From assembly GCA_964019135.1 (NCBI GenBank), contig OZ025248.1:76018119-76082118 (forward strand): a DNA stretch of 64,000 bases, written 5' to 3'. Of the stretch, positions 47,291 through 59,300 are shown in pieces. Below the pieces are notes generated by a model. That model worked only from the letters and a program-made list of their open reading frames with translations, did not search any database and was not told the origin of the DNA. How positions within the stretch are numbered: position 1 is the stretch's first letter; each line of letters starts with the position of its first letter. The translations under genes and the position numbers were made by a program. The stretch is from Arenicola marina. Its lineage: Eukaryota; Annelida; Polychaeta; Arenicolidae.

Positions 47291-48338
47291 TATGAAATAT
47301 TTCATTGTCAAGAGAATTCACATGATGTCAAAATGATACTGTAGTCCCTGCATTATGTGGTCTCTGGCTACATGGCATGGCTGATTGGCTCTAAACAAAC
47401 AAAACATTGGGCTAATCTGACTGGTTGTTAAGGAGCAGACATCTGAGTGTGCTGCATTGTTATTCATACAGTTTGTTTTCATTTGATATAAGTATAAGGC
47501 TAAGTATTTTAGTCCATACATGTATACAATGGCTGGAGAATGCAAGTGAAAGGTTTTAACAGCATGTCGATACTATTCAATGGCACAGAGCTGGAGAAAC
47601 CATAATCAGCATAGCAGTTTTGTTGACTGAATGCTGATGCTATTATGGATAAGTGGGAAAAAGGAGCCATAGCTGCATCAAAGACTCTGAAGCTGTATTA
47701 TAGTGCCATTTGAGTGTATGACGATACTCGAACGAAAATTGTCTCTCTGGCATCCATCCATTATAAATCTCCCTCCATTATACAGTCTTTTCAGGCTGGC
47801 AGAACAGAAATCGTATAATGCAGGGACCACTGTAGTTGTTTTCTTTACAGCTGCCATATTCAGTTTACATTGTCATCTGTCATGACATATCCTTCAAGTT
47901 AGACAATAGTATTATTGGTATTTTGGAAGGGGGGTTAGGTGAATTAGGTTGTATCAATGGCAAGCAGTAACTAATATTACATCCATTTACTAGTCTCATA
48001 AGCATATATAAACTCATTGCTGACTATCTTTTAACTTGCTTTTGGAAGCTAATATAATTGTTAGTATATAGACATTATATGTTGACAAATTATGATTTAT
48101 TCCCTTTTCTTGTACATGATATTGGACTTTTCCATAGACCTAACTTACTTCTTTAAACCAATGACAACGTAATAATATGACGGTCGCCTTACAACATCAT
48201 AAAAATATGGCTGTCAACACACTTTTTTCTGCTATATTAGGATTTAGGCTGGTGACTTAAGAGTATTGTTATAAAACAAGATACAGTTGCAAGTAAGTTA
48301 AAATCACAAGGATCTTGTGTAATCGAGCACATAAATGC
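47291..48338. other. No gene recognised
   Basis: AT-rich sequence without supported coding regions. Confidence 0.4.
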
Positions 48339-48740
48339 TTAAAGTTGCATAGCAAGCTGTTTCCCGCCAAAACTAAGCCCAGGTGACGTAGATATCACAA
48401 TTTCAAAAAACTCTATTGTTTCTTTCTACAAATTCAGAAATCTCAAAACATCGCCGTTTCGGCTGTGATGTGGCAAACGTGTTTATCCCTGGACACCACA
48501 GAACTTTGCGGCACTGCTACCTAAAACAAAGCATCGCGAAGCACACAAACTGATGACGTTTACCACTAAGTTGAATATCTGTGGTAAATTGTTATCACGG
48601 CAAGGCTAAGGGACTCCATTTGGCAGTCTAGTATGCATAAAATATGGACAAAAGAAATCTTGGATGATGCAAGGACTGATTCTTGTCTGTATTTTGACTT
48701 CTTTAATTTTGGCGGGAAAGAGCTCGATTTGCAATTTTAA
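48339..48740 (+). mobile_element. MITE, copy 3
   Basis: Same family and orientation as 10655-11047. Ends are TTAAAGTTGCATAGCAAGC and GGCGGGAAAGAGCTCGATTTG, and the interior CATCGCCGTTTCGGCTGTG is conserved. About 402 bp, non-coding. Confidence 0.8.
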
Positions 48741-50345
48741 AACATGGCTGCAAATAGTGTACAGTAAAAATTATTGTTGAAAGCTAGGAGGCAGATGTGT
48801 ACCGACGATAGACCTATAGCTATATCACCATGGGTATTGTTGAAGAATCATGTATCGTAGCCCACACACAGCCTAGAGGTCTGTGGTATTTCTACGGGAA
48901 CTAGGCTGCATGTTGTCCCCACCCCTGAGATAATTGGTAGCGAGCTGCATGGAGTGGTTGGCCAGTCGTCACTACTATACTACAGCCCCTTATTTCTCTC
49001 CCAAACACTGTGTTTAATGACTTCAGCTGATTGCCAGCCCCTTTAACCCAATGCTCCCCCTTTTTCCAGCCACCCCAATCACCCTAACCCATACTAGCGT
49101 GTATGTCTTTGGCAGAAGTTCTGGCTGATATTATGCAAGAATCTCCTGTGCCTTCCTAACAATTATGGAGGTGATTGCAACAATGATTTGGTATGTCTTT
49201 ATAAATTGCACATCTGCCACCAAGTGATTGTTCAATGTCCATGCAGATGACAGCATAAATATTTCCTGCTCAGCCTCACTCAACACCAGCCTTGTCTGCC
49301 TTTACAAATGTCACTGACATTTGCTACAGCACATTTCTCTGGAGAATACATGCCAGTGAGTAATCATCTGTACTGTGTCTAAAACGAACAGATTGCCAAC
49401 TGTTATGCCATCTTATCATTTTATAGTTTACTTTTTATTCAGACACCTACCATAATACCAATGGAACCAAATTGGCCAACAGTAACAAAAGTTCCTCCGC
49501 CCTGGTGGAATATAGTCTTGCTTGCTTCCTTTGTACTTTTTGTACCTTGCCCACTTGCATTAAAAGATCTATTTAAGCTGGCCATACACTGCACAAATCA
49601 ATTCCATGTGTACTGCAACATGAATTGAAAATTGAAGGACATTGTTGTCTCCTTTATTATTTCTTACTAAACTCATAGTACAATTTCATAGCAGCAGTTG
49701 CATGCAGTCACAGGAGAAACATGTAACAGATAATACAAATAAATACAGCAAGGGGTGTTGATAGTTTAAACGCCTGTCACAGACTTTATTATAGGACTGT
49801 TAATGGAACATAACTTTATCTTGCCTTATCTGAAGTATTTATGAATTCTAGCATTAAACTGTTGAGGCTGCCCTTCATTAACCCACCCTCAAAGCCACCA
49901 TGTGGCCGGTACGTCTACAGTTACAGGAGTGGACCCATACAGCTACCCTGCCTTGAGCAGATAGTGCACTGGATTTTACTCTGTCTAAGAGGGAATAATG
50001 TGATGAAGTTTCTTCATTGCAGGTCCTGAATATCAGGCAATCAGCTGGTTCTCTTTCTATGGGCTGAAGAAGTGGATTGATGGAAACAGTTTAATAACAG
50101 AAGAGGACAACTGCATCATTATATGTTCCTAAGTTGACTGGTTCATCTACCCGTTATTAGAAACTGCATTATACTTTCTCAAGGTAAATTTAATAGGAAA
50201 ATAACAGCTCATCCCAAAATAATCATTTCTTATTACCCGGTAGTTTTATTGTTTGAGAACTTATGTATTGCTATAGATGATGATTAGTGCTGATGATAAT
50301 GCTTAGTGATTAGTGGCTGCAGTTGATAAGCAATATACTTTTGTT
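48741..50345. other. No gene recognised
   Basis: Short open frames with no recognisable domain. Confidence 0.4.
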
Positions 50346-50374
50346 AAGACGAAATATCTTAGATATTTCGTCTT
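50346..50374. repeat. Perfect short palindrome
   Basis: Two 14-bp arms (AAGACGAAATATCT and AGATATTTCGTCTT) separated by one base. Sequence just downstream (50445-50540) is a dispersed repeat whose relative lies inverted at about 25490-25565. Confidence 0.75.
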
Positions 50375-50869
50375 ATGTCGGTCGAACGACTTTTTTTAAC
50401 CACTCCGCCGCATTCCGCTGGGTATGTTTGCTTGATGGCATTTCTTTCGTACCCTCTACTGCCCTAACGACAACAGCTGTCGTTCACCAATATTTATTGA
50501 AATGTGGCATGTCCAAGCCTGTACAATTTTTAAGTTGCGGACTTTCTAATTTCAAAGGTCAAAGATCAAGGCCGTCCGATTAAAGGCAAAAAGTGAATGT
50601 GCTAAGGCTTTCTTAATATTTGTCCTAAAGAGATGCGACTAGCGTCAAACTGTTCCACTGATTAGGGGACACAACTTTAATATGGATCATTTTTTTGCGC
50701 GTAGGAAGACGTTTCGCGCAAAATGACGTCATAGTTCACCTTGTTCTTATGTACAAAGTAGATGCACGTTGTTTTCCCACTTTAACTTTCTAAATCGTCA
50801 TCAACCTCCAACGATGTATTAAGAAAGTCGGTATCACACATTTCCCGAAGAAAAATTTGCCGTCAATGA

Positions 50870-51700
50870 CGTCACATGATGTCAGCCCCATGCCCCCTCC
50901 GTCCATGACAATACTCCCTCGGTCAGCCCCACGCCCCCTCCCCCCTCATGACCATGCTCCTTCCCTCGGTCAGCCCCATGCCCCTACCCTCCATGACAGT
51001 ACTCTCGGTCAGTCCCATGCCCCCTCCCCCCTCATGACCATGCTCCCTCCTTCGGTCAGCTCCATGCCCCTACCCTCCATGACAATACTCTCTCGGTCAG
51101 TCCCATGCCCCCTCCCCCCTCATGACCATGCTCCCTCCCTCGGTCAGCTCCATGCCCCTACCCTCCATGACAATACTCTCTCGGTCACTCCCATGCCCCC
51201 TCCCCCCTCATGACCATGCTCCCTCCCTCTGTCAGCTCCATGCCCCTACCCTCCATGACAATACTCTCTCGGTCACTCCCATGCCCCCTCCCCCCTCATG
51301 ACCATGCTCCCTCCCTCTGTCAGCTCCATGCCCCTACCCTTCATGACAATACTCTCTCGGTTAGTCCTATGCCCCCTCCCCCTCATGGCAATACTCCCTC
51401 GGTCAACCCCATGCCCCCTTCCCTCATGACAATACTACCTCGGTCAACCCCATGCCCCCTTCCCCCATGACAATACTACCTCGGTCAACCACATGCCCCC
51501 TTTCCCCATGACAATACTCCCTAGGTCAGCCCCACGCCCCCTCTCTCCTCATGAAAACACTTCCTCGGTCAGCCCAATGCCCTCTGCCCCCCCCCCCATG
51601 ACAATACTCCCTCGGTCAGCCCCATGCCCTCTGCCCCCCCCCCCATGACAATACTCCCTCGGTCTGCCCCATGCCCCCCACCCCCAAGACAATACACCCT
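50870..51700. repeat. Minisatellite with 88-bp higher-order unit
   Basis: Two subunit types (GTCAGCTCCATGCCCCTACC and GTCACTCCCATGCCCCCTCC forms, each with CATGAC...ACTC or CATGACCATGCTCC) alternate. The GTCAGCTCC mark lies at 51055, 51143, 51231 and 51319, exactly 88 bp apart, in the homogenised centre; the edges are single, diverged subunits. Confidence 0.85.
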
Positions 51701-53231
51701 CGGTCTCCAAAACGAAGCGGGATCACTCTATTTAAGTCTATGTAGGGGTTTTCGGGGTCAAAGAATTCAACAGCTTGTCTTCAAGAGCAAGGCGTCTTTA
51801 GTTTGCCATAATGACGGCTATTTCAACAGTAATACACAATATCTGGAAACCTAAAAGGTGCAGGAGCGTCATTGTGAGGATAACCATATGTACCGTGATC
51901 ACAGATCTACAAACAATAGGCTACACATTTCGAGATCTAGGATCACTTCGCTCGAATCTCGTAGCTTTTAATCCTGCGTGTACGTGTTCAGGATGGATAG
52001 CCATCTCTTTTCAAAGGCTTTCATTGCGTGTCAAATTCGCAACGGAAAGGCTTTCTCTCTCATTGAGAATCATCCGCGTTCGCCATCACTACGACTAAAT
52101 GTAATGGGGTGACTACAGGTATAACGCCATCCCAAGCAATTGGAGAAACTCCCTGGCGAAAGAGGCAGAACCTTCTGCTACAGATAAACAAGTCATCCAT
52201 AATGGTTTATGTGGCATACTTCGAACCTGAAAAGCTATGGATAGACATAAATATAACAGTTTTATTCTTGTCATTTTCAAAGTTATTATGGAAATGGCCG
52301 CCAGGTGTCAATCTGATTTGTCTGATCAGATCTGATTTGTCTGATTTGACACTATGGCTCAATTTGATTAGCCATGAATTTCGAACATGTGTGCCAAATT
52401 CATGCTTTTACCACAACATGCACGATTGCTTCGCATATGCGCGGGACTATCAGCTATTATACGGTATGGCGACTACCGGTGTATTTGACGTTACACGTCG
52501 TCTTCAGAGACACCTTATGGCGAGGGAGCTAAGTGTGCGTCAACGTCATAGCTAACGTGCTCCTACGAAAGGTTGGGCCTGCTTGATGTTCAGCTAATTT
52601 AGCAATAGCTACCAACGCCCATAAGTTCACGAGTTCATCCATGAGTTCATAAGTTGGTATAGTTAACAAAATAGAAGCCATCGCGAATATTGTCGTGACC
52701 GTCAAATGACGTCATGTGAAGTCACAAAGACATAATAAATAAAAGGTACGAAAGTACCGTTAATATTGCTTCAAGAGAAGCGCTCTTGGCTTCAAACTGG
52801 ATGTTCATTTAAGCTCCGCCTGCAGTGCCCACACTGCCTGTCGAAGGCAGCATTTAGCCCAAATTGCCCCTAAAAGGCCCTTTGGCCGAAATTGGTCCTG
52901 ACGACCTGTAACGTCGCCATAAATAAAGCTTCCAAAGGTATTTAATGGATTTTCGTCCTCGACCTATGGTCGAATATCTCTTGTTTTCTTTAGGGCAGCC
53001 ACCTATTCACATAACATTTCTAAGCATTAAAAGTGCATAATATTCTCCTTTCAACTTGGCAAATATAGCTCACCATACGAGCGTGAAATATGGTAAGGTA
53101 CCAGTCATACTCCCCTACATTACCATTGATGCTTTAATTTTGTTTCATCTATATGGAATAACTTATCTATTACAGGCAATATCGCAACCACGTTTTGTAG
53201 CTGCGTCGTGTCGCAGGCCATAATGTAATTC
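51701..53231. other. Upstream flank of PEX7, no other gene recognised
   Basis: The PEX7 5' UTR and promoter should be here, but no element was recognised. A 148-codon frame at 52109-52555 has no known domain. Confidence 0.35.
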
Positions 53232-53358
53232 ATGAACAAGATGAACAAGATGCAGTGCATGTTCAGAACACCTAGACGACATGGATATGCTGTGGAGGTT
53301 TCACCTTTCTTCGCTCAGCGCATCGCATGTGCAACTTCACAGCATTACGGCATTGCAG
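53232..53358 (+). CDS. PEX7 exon 1 (coding part)
   Basis: Begins [19 protein letters not shown] and ends in phase 1 at GCAG|GTGGGA. Three in-frame Met codons are near the start, so the exact initiation codon is uncertain. Confidence 0.88.
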
Positions 53359-56300
53359 GTGGGAGCTTTGTCCTTGGTTGCATATCTGTGCCACAGTTGT
53401 ACCGGTGAAACTTGGAGGACAATAACCTCAAAAATAGTACTCATTATATAAATATATATCATGCTAGCCGCCCCAACGTCTAGCGTTCGTAGTAATAAGC
53501 GAAAGAAATAACAGTATGACAGTATTTTGTTTTATACGTTAAATAGTAGCAGGCAGAAGGTACACATTGGGCAGAAATAATATAGATAATTATATTGACA
53601 TAAATTGAGACCGGGTGCTACTGAATAACGGGACATAAATGTTAAAGATATTTAAACACTTTCTGTGCAATTATTGTGCATCCAGTACATAATACTCAAA
53701 TTGCGGCTAAAGCACGCTAATAAACGAATATCAGTCCAGTAAAACTAAGGCCCAAGCTCATAGATTGATTCAGTAAAACAAAAGGGTTGATTGAGTTAAA
53801 AAAGGGGCTGTTTCCCGTCCGTTGTTCGTCATTTAACGTAGTACTACTACCTTCAGTGGATAAAATCTGCCTGACATCCTGGTTGGATCTATAGAATTGA
53901 CGTGTAGACCGCGCTTAACTCTTGCTACTAATGGGAAGTTGTGGACGCGAGACAGTACGGGATTTGTTTGTTTTGATGACGGTTCGGGCGATAAGCCGTT
54001 GGGAGAAATATTATTTCTGTTGGCACCAAGCCAGGTAGGCCGCCGCAGGCGATAGTATGCCGCGGGATAAGGTGATAAGCACCCAGCGGTTGTGTTGACA
54101 CATGCGATAGCTTTGACACATCTAAGAGCGGCGGCTGGATATTAGTAGGTTCAAAGCTGCTGCTGGTGCCAATGGGCTCTTGCATGCCGCGGCATAGTGG
54201 GACAGACAGCTTCATTTTATTAGTATAGATAATAGTCGGCTTGTGACGGAAAGGGTTCATAAACCCCGACACTTATTCATTTACATTTATTGCGCAAAAC
54301 AATTTTCCACAGTTTTTTACAAAATACCCATGTAATTTTGTAGCGTAAATGCCGTTTACGTTCTCAAGCTGTAAAGCACTGCTGCCTTACCGCGCAATCT
54401 CCACTGCTTCAGGATCCGGTACCGTCTTCTTCCTGGACGTAACACCGGAGGGGCCTCAAGTCATCAGAGCCTTCGACTGGAATGACGGCTTGTTTGATGT
54501 CACGTGGAGCGAGAGCAACGAGCACGTGGCGGTGACGGGCAGCGGGGATGGATCACTCCAGATCTGGGACGTTGTGCAAGCACAGGTATAAAGGGCGGGT
54601 CCTGCTTATGGCACTCACCATTAGACTTTGGCATAGGCATGACCTATTAGTGATGATGGTATATTGCTCCAGATCGTAGGACCTCTCAGTTTTGCTGATC
54701 AAGCACTCTCGATTGTACTTGCAAAAAGTTATTTAACTCCCTAATGCTGCAGTGAGACTAACGTTTACATATATTGTCCACGATATGTACATCACACATA
54801 ACCTTATTCTCGATACGATATGTACATCACACATAACCTTATTCTCGATACGATATGTACATCACACATAACCTTATTCTCGATACGATATGTACATCAC
54901 ACATAACCTTATTCTCGATACGATATGTACATCACACATAACCTTATTCTCGATACGATATGTACATCACACATAACCTCATTCTCGATACGATATTACA
55001 TTTCCTCCTGCCTAATTCCGTTAATCTACATTCGGATTGCCAGGGTCCCCTGAAAGTGCTGAAGGAACACACCAAGGAGGTTGGTTTTCGCTTTCTATGG
55101 TACTTACCAACATTAACCGTACAGCCCTCATGTCACAATATTAAACTGTATGGACATTATCTGCCGAGATCAGGGAATACCCCCTTTTGATCTGAGTGGT
55201 ATGACATTGAACGTTTTGTTGTGGAATTGGATGTCTGTGGATGAAAGGTTTTTATAATCTCTTGGTTTATGTTCTGCATTGTATTGTCCCTGGTATAAAT
55301 TGCAGCGCCATCTAACCTTATAGGCTGAAAGTGTCATTAAATTCATTGGTGTGTAACATCATCATTGTAAATATGTTGCCCAATGTGTGAGATAAAGTTT
55401 TACCTTTACAACTTACACATATGACACTTGTAGCAGCGTTTTTAAGTGCTGACGGTGTGAGTGCACTCAACCGTATAAGCCATTCATAAGCGAAACAATA
55501 TTGGGAAATACCTCCTTATATAAACAATGTTTAGTATAAATAACAGTGAATCAAAACAAGGAGATTAATGACAGATCTTCTACATGTAAGTTATACATAA
55601 CCAGCTTCTCTTTTGCTATGACTGCGGTGTAGAATAATCAAGTGAATTAGAAACAGGTGTTATCCCAGTGAAAGATCATTTAGGCCTGATTTATGTATGT
55701 CAGTTTTATCTAGGTATTTTACTCAGTAAGGTATTGGAGCCACCCCCATGGTTGTCACGTGTTATTACAGGCATACTCTGTGGATTGGAGCCAGACCCGA
55801 GACGTTCACTTGGTGCTCAGCGCCTCCTGGGATAAGACTATCAAACTGGTGAGAACCACGTGTATGAAAGCAGTGAAGGGACGGGGTTCTTTCTGGGGCT
55901 TTTTGTCACGCGACTAGCTACGTGATGTTAAGTATTGTAATAAAGTGCTTAGTAATGTAGCTCTTAAATCATGCTTACCGTTAAATCGGTTCTTTGTTTG
56001 AAGACAGTTTAGTGGGGCCCCTGACAATTGCATATAAATCCATGAAATGTGTTCATTCATAGAAATTTTTCAGGTGGGTTGGAGGCGTGCGAAGAGTGTT
56101 GGTTGGTTTAAGAAGGACGCTTTAACCTCTGTAGGTCATATTGCGACAATGGGAAAGGTAAAGATATAGATATGTCGAAGGCTGACTGATGTGAACAAGT
56201 CTTATCCATGATATTTGTTTTTTCCGTGTTTTAGTGGGACGTCACGAGGACGCAATCCTTAGCCACCTTCACGAGTCACGATCACGTGGTCTACAGCGCC

Positions 56301-59300
56301 ATCTGGTCACCGCGCGTGCACGGTTGCTTCGCCTCTACTTCCGGTAAGAGAACCCCCGGTTACCTGAAGGTGCCGTGGTCAGCAACAGGTCTTTAACATT
56401 TATACGCGTAATTATATGTACATACAGAAATATAAGTAAACGAATCTCCTTAAAAAAAACCCGTCTTAGCCTACATTCTGCAGGGGGGGGGGGGGGGAGG
56501 GGGCCTCTTGGAATCCTATAAAGTTCATAGTGAGTTCATTTAGACGATATGTATTCCCCGGGTTATGCTTTGCGAGGGTTTAGCAAAGCTCAATTCTGTC
56601 ATAATGCACCCTTGTAAGTTTCTGTTGATATAGATGAAAACCTTTATAAATGCTTATTTCCAGCAAGTTATTGAACGAAGGGGGATTCCTTTTTTTATTA
56701 CTATGCAGACCTTTTCCTAAAAGATCAGTTTACTAAAAGAAGCCGGAACCGTGTCCTCTGTAATATATTAGTGCCTGTGCAATTTTGCTTTACGAATAAA
56801 AACCCGTTTCAAATTTAACTTTGTACATGCGATGAGCTGTTGGGCAATACTGTGGCTTGGGTGTAACAGTCATGACAGTTGGCGCTATGCTGTCGTTTGT
56901 TCGTCACCAGGGGACCACACACTGAGGGTGTGGGACGTGAAGAAGGCGCACATGCCGCAGATCGTCATCCCGGCCCACGACGCGGAGGTCCTCTCCTGCG
57001 ACTGGAGCAAGTACGACGAGGTGGGTGATGGGGAACCAGGTGGGTGATGGGGAACCAGGTGGGTGATGGGGAACCAGGCGGGTGTCGGGGAACCAGGTGG
57101 GTGATGGGGAACCAGGTGGGTGATGGGGAACCAGACGGGTGTCGGGGAACCAGGTGGGTGATGGGGAACCAGGTGGGTGATGGGGAACCAGGCGGGTGTC
57201 GGGGAACCAGGTGGGTGATGGGTAACCAGGTGGGTGATGGGGAACCAGGTGGGTGTTGGGGAACCAGGCGAGTGTCGGGGAACCAGGTGGGTGATGGGGA
57301 ACCAGGTGGGTGTTGGGGAACCAGGTGGTGGATGGGGAACCAGGCGGGTATCCGGGAAACAGGCGGGTGTCGGGGAACCAGGTGGGTGTTGGGGAACCAG
57401 GCGGGTGTCGGGGAACCAGGTGGGTGATGGGGAACCAGGCGGGTGTCGGGGAACCAGGTGGGTGTTGGGGAACCAGGCGGGTGTCGGGGAACCAGGTGGG
57501 TGATGGGGAACCAGGCGGGTGTCGGGGAACCAGGTGGGTGATGGGGAACCAGGTGGGTGTTGGGGAACCAGGCGGGTGTCGGGGAATCAGGTGGGGGATG
57601 GGGAACCAGGCGGGTATCCGGAAAACAGGCGGGTGTCGGGGAACCAGGTGGGTGTTGGGGAACCAGGCGGGTGTCGAGGAACCAGGTGGGTGTTGGGGAA
57701 CCAGGTGGGTATTGGGGAACCAGGCGGGTGTTGGGGAACCAGGCTGGTGTCGGGGGATTACACGGGTGTCGGGGAACCAGGCGGATGTCGGGGAACCAGG
57801 CGCGTGACGGGGACCAGGCTGGTGTCTGGGACTACACAGGTATCGGGGAACCAGGCTGGTGTCAGGGAACCAGGTGGGTGTCGGGAAACCAGGTGGATGT
57901 CGGGTAATCAGGTGGATGTCAGGGAAACAGGTGGGTGTCAGGGAAACAGACGGGTGTCCGGGAACCAGGTGGGTGTAGGTGGGTGTAGGGGAACCAGATG
58001 GGTGTCAGGGAACCAGGCGGGTGTCGGGGAATCAGGTGCGTATTGAGGAACCAGGTGGGTAGAACCAGGTGGGTAGAACCAGGTGGGTAGAACCTGGTGG
58101 GGGAGACGGCTGCCTGGGTGCACTGTGACATGTAGTCGACAGTGTGACGGTCTGGGTGGACTGTGACATGTAGTCGACAGTGTGCCGGTCTGGGTGGACT
58201 GTGACATGTAGTCGACAGTGTGACGGTCTGGGTGGACTGTGACATGTAGTCGACAGTGTGACGGTCTGGGTGGACTGTGGCATGTAGTCGACAGTGTGAC
58301 GGTCTGGGTGGACTGTGGCATGTAGTCGACAGTGTGACGGCCTGGGTGGACTGTGGCATATAATCGACAGTGTGACGGTCTGGCTGGACTGTGACATGTA
58401 GTCGACAGTGTGACGGCCTGGGTGGACTGTGACATGTAGTCGACAGTGTGACGGTCTGGTGGACTGGCATGTAGTCGACAGTGTGCCGGTCTGGGTGGAC
58501 TGTGGCATATAGTCGACAGTGTGACGGTCTGGGTGGACTGTGGCATGTAGTCGACAGTGTGACGGTCTGGGTGGACTGTGACATGTAGTCGACAGTGTGA
58601 CGGTCTGGGTGGACTGTGACATGTAGTCGACAGTGTGACGGTCTGGTGGACTGTGGCATGTAGTCGACAGTGTGACGGTCTGGGTGGACTGTGGCATATA
58701 GTCGACAGTGTGACGGTCTGGGTGGACTGTGGCATGTAGTCGACAGTGTGACGGTCTGGGTGGACTGTGACATGTAGTCGACAGTGTGACGGTCTGGGTG
58801 GACTGTGACATGTAGTCGACAGTGTGACGGTCTGGGTGGACTGTGACATGTAGTCGACAGTGTGACGGCCTAGGTGGACTGTGGCATGTAGTCGACAGTG
58901 TGACGGTCTGGGTGGATTGTGGCATGTAGTCGACAGTGTGACGGCCTGGGTGGACTGTGGCATGTAGTCGACAGTGTGACGGTCTGGGTGGACTGTGGCA
59001 TGTAGTCGACAGTGTGACGGCCTGGGTGGACTGTGACATGTAGTCGACAGTGTGCCGGTCTGGGTGGACTGTGGCATGTAGTCGACAGTGTGACGGCCTG
59101 GGTGGACTGTGACATGTAGTCGACAGTGTGACGGTCTGGGTGGACTGTGACATGTAGTCGACAGTGTGACGGCCTGGGTGGACTGTGGCATGTAGTCGAC
59201 AGTGTGACGGTCTGGGTGGACTGTGGCATGTAGTCGACAGTGTGACGGCCTGGGTGGACTGTGGCATGTAGTCGACGGTATGACGGCCTGGGTGGACTGT

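Noticed and set aside
52109-52555. 148-residue plus-strand frame upstream of PEX7
   Set aside because: No domain, no splice or start context, and a composition like the surrounding non-coding DNA.
54349-54412. Alternative PEX7 start at 54349
   Set aside because: The sequence before 54413 does not match PEX7, while 53232-53358 gives the conserved N-terminus and joins in phase at a good acceptor.
57044-58046. Several plus-strand Gly-rich frames ([12 protein letters not shown]-type repeats)
   Set aside because: The 19-bp minisatellite opens all frames in turn. It starts at a splice donor and is intronic.
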